From contig JAKDKI010000132.1 of assembly GCA_030453435.1 (NCBI GenBank), positions 1 to 6,549 on the forward strand: DNA of 6,549 bases, written 5' to 3'. A program made the position numbers and the translations under genes. This document shows positions 5,808 through 6,549 of this stretch, in pieces. The first letter of the stretch is position 1. Each line of letters starts with the position of its first letter. The notes below the pieces were generated by a model. The model was not told where the DNA came from. It worked only from the letters and a program-made list of their open reading frames with translations, and did no database searches. The stretch is from Kocuria sp. Lineage in GTDB: Bacteria > Actinomycetota > Actinomycetes > Actinomycetales > Micrococcaceae.

Positions 5808-6549
5808 TACTTACCACCCTCTGCATTGGGTGCCTCCGCAGCGGTCTTCTGCTGGGGGGCTGCGGCGGAGTCGTTACGCTCACGGCGTCCGCCACGGTCG
5901 TTACGGTCATTGCCACCACGACGACGACGCTCGCCGCCACCAGCGCCACCAGCGCCACCGCGACGGTCGTTGCGTCCGCGCGAAGACGGAGCAGCGGCCT
6001 GCTGTGCAGCCAGTTCCTTGGAGGTCAGGTCGCCCTTGTAGATCCAGACCTTCACGCCGATGCGGCCGAAGGTGGTCTTGGCCTCGAAGAAGCCGTAGTC
6101 GATGTTCGCGCGCAGGGTGTGCAGGGGCACACGGCCTTCGCGGTAGAACTCCGAGCGGGACATTTCAGCGCCACCCAGGCGGCCGGCGCACTGGATACGA
6201 ATACCCTTGGCACCCGCACGCTGAGCGGACTGAATGGCCTTCTTCATGGCGCGGCGGAAGGCCACGCGTGAAGCGAGCTGCTCGGCGACACCCTGAGCGA
6301 CCAACTGAGCGTCGGTCTCGGGGTTCTTGACTTCCAGGATGTTCAGCTGGATCTGCTTGCCGGTCAGCTTCTCGAGCTCACCGCGGATGCGGTCAGCTTC
6401 GGCGCCGCGGCGGCCGATCACGATACCCGGACGAGCGGTGTGGATGTCCACACGCACACGGTCACGGGTGCGCTCGATCTCGACCTTGGAGATACCGGCG
6501 CGCTCCATGCCCTTGGACATGAGTTCGCGGATCTTCACATCCTCGCGGA
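5807..6549 (-). CDS. rpsC: 30S ribosomal protein S3 (5' end outside window)
   Basis: S3 sits at the mRNA entry channel of the small subunit and contributes to its helicase activity. The frame is open to the window edge: codons for R-E-D-V precede [14 protein letters not shown], so the start lies outside and I estimate about 37 N-terminal residues are missing. Counting from the V/M of VKIREL, the type-2 KH domain has [20 protein letters not shown] at 36-55 with its GRRG loop. The S3 C-terminal domain follows, with [20 protein letters not shown] (119-138) and [20 protein letters not shown] (146-165). From about 171 there is a 73-residue low-complexity tail. The stop TAA overlaps the rplP ATG by one base. 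Confidence 0.97.
   Translation of the reverse strand, partial: REDVKIRELMSKGMERAGISKVEIERTRDRVRVDIHTARPGIVIGRRGAEADRIRGELEKLTGKQIQLNILEVKNPETDAQLVAQGVAEQLASRVAFRRAMKKAIQSAQRAGAKGIRIQCAGRLGGAEMSRSEFYREGRVPLHTLRANIDYGFFEAKTTFGRIGVKVWIYKGDLTSKELAAQQAAAPSSRGRNDRRGGAGGAGGGERRRRGGNDRNDRGGRRERNDSAAAPQQKTAAEAPNAEGGK
5870..5980 (-). repeat. Arg/Gly/Asn-rich codon repeat in rpsC tail
   Basis: This part of the S3 tail has [33 protein letters not shown] runs, built from CGC/CGT, GGC/GGT and AAC/GAC codons. It resembles the RGG segment of S5 in the same cluster. It is followed by an Ala/Pro/Gln-rich end. It is probably disordered and RNA-binding, by analogy with other RGG regions. Confidence 0.75.

Overview
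The window holds thirteen ribosomal protein genes, all on the minus strand, from the S10-spc cluster of a high-GC Gram-positive bacterium. In transcription order (high to low coordinates) they are rpsC (5' end outside the window), rplP, rpmC, rpsQ, a 572-base gap, then rplN, rplX, rplE, rpsH, rplF, rplR, rpsE, rpmD and rplO. secY, usually next, would lie below position 1. The protein sequences are typical of Actinobacteria. The L30 and S8 sequences, the long S5 and S3 low-complexity tails, and the lack of rpsN between rplE and rpsH point to Micrococcales, probably Micrococcaceae. A Rothia-like genus is my best guess at low confidence; composition looks like about 60% GC by eye.

Region 4801-6549 is the end of the S10 operon. 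The genes are packed with 1-4 base overlaps or a few bases between them. It closes with a perfect 14-bp GC-rich hairpin at 4729-4758, read as an intrinsic terminator, about 40 bases past the rpsQ stop. A sigma-A-like promoter (TTGGAC, 18 bases, TAGAGT) follows at 4678-4707 and should start a separate spc transcript near 4671. Region 125-4228 is that spc operon. Most junctions within it are overlaps or gaps of 1-3 bases, with larger gaps before rpsH (75 bases) and rplF (31 bases).

The unexpected part is the roughly 440-base leader between the predicted start site and rplN. On the transcribed strand, 4453-4628 folds by hand into a multibranched RNA. A 17-position closing helix (14 Watson-Crick pairs, 2 G-U, 1 mismatch, no gaps) encloses a three-way junction with 7-, 6- and 5-bp helices, an 8-bp hairpin, and a 7+6-bp hairpin. 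Further downstream the leader carries two tandem copies of GAATCACT, each an exact complement of the 8 bases that span the rplN GTG start codon. Together these suggest a structured regulatory leader, possibly an autogenous ribosomal-protein leader, that controls translation of the spc operon. I do not recognise it as a known class.

Other points: S5 has an N-terminal RGG-rich extension and S3 a C-terminal Arg/Gly/Asn-rich tail, and both proteins line the mRNA entry channel of the 30S subunit. S14 is absent from its classical slot. Bases 1-78 are a very G-rich tract on the transcribed strand, which may form a quadruplex or may be a sequence-end artefact.
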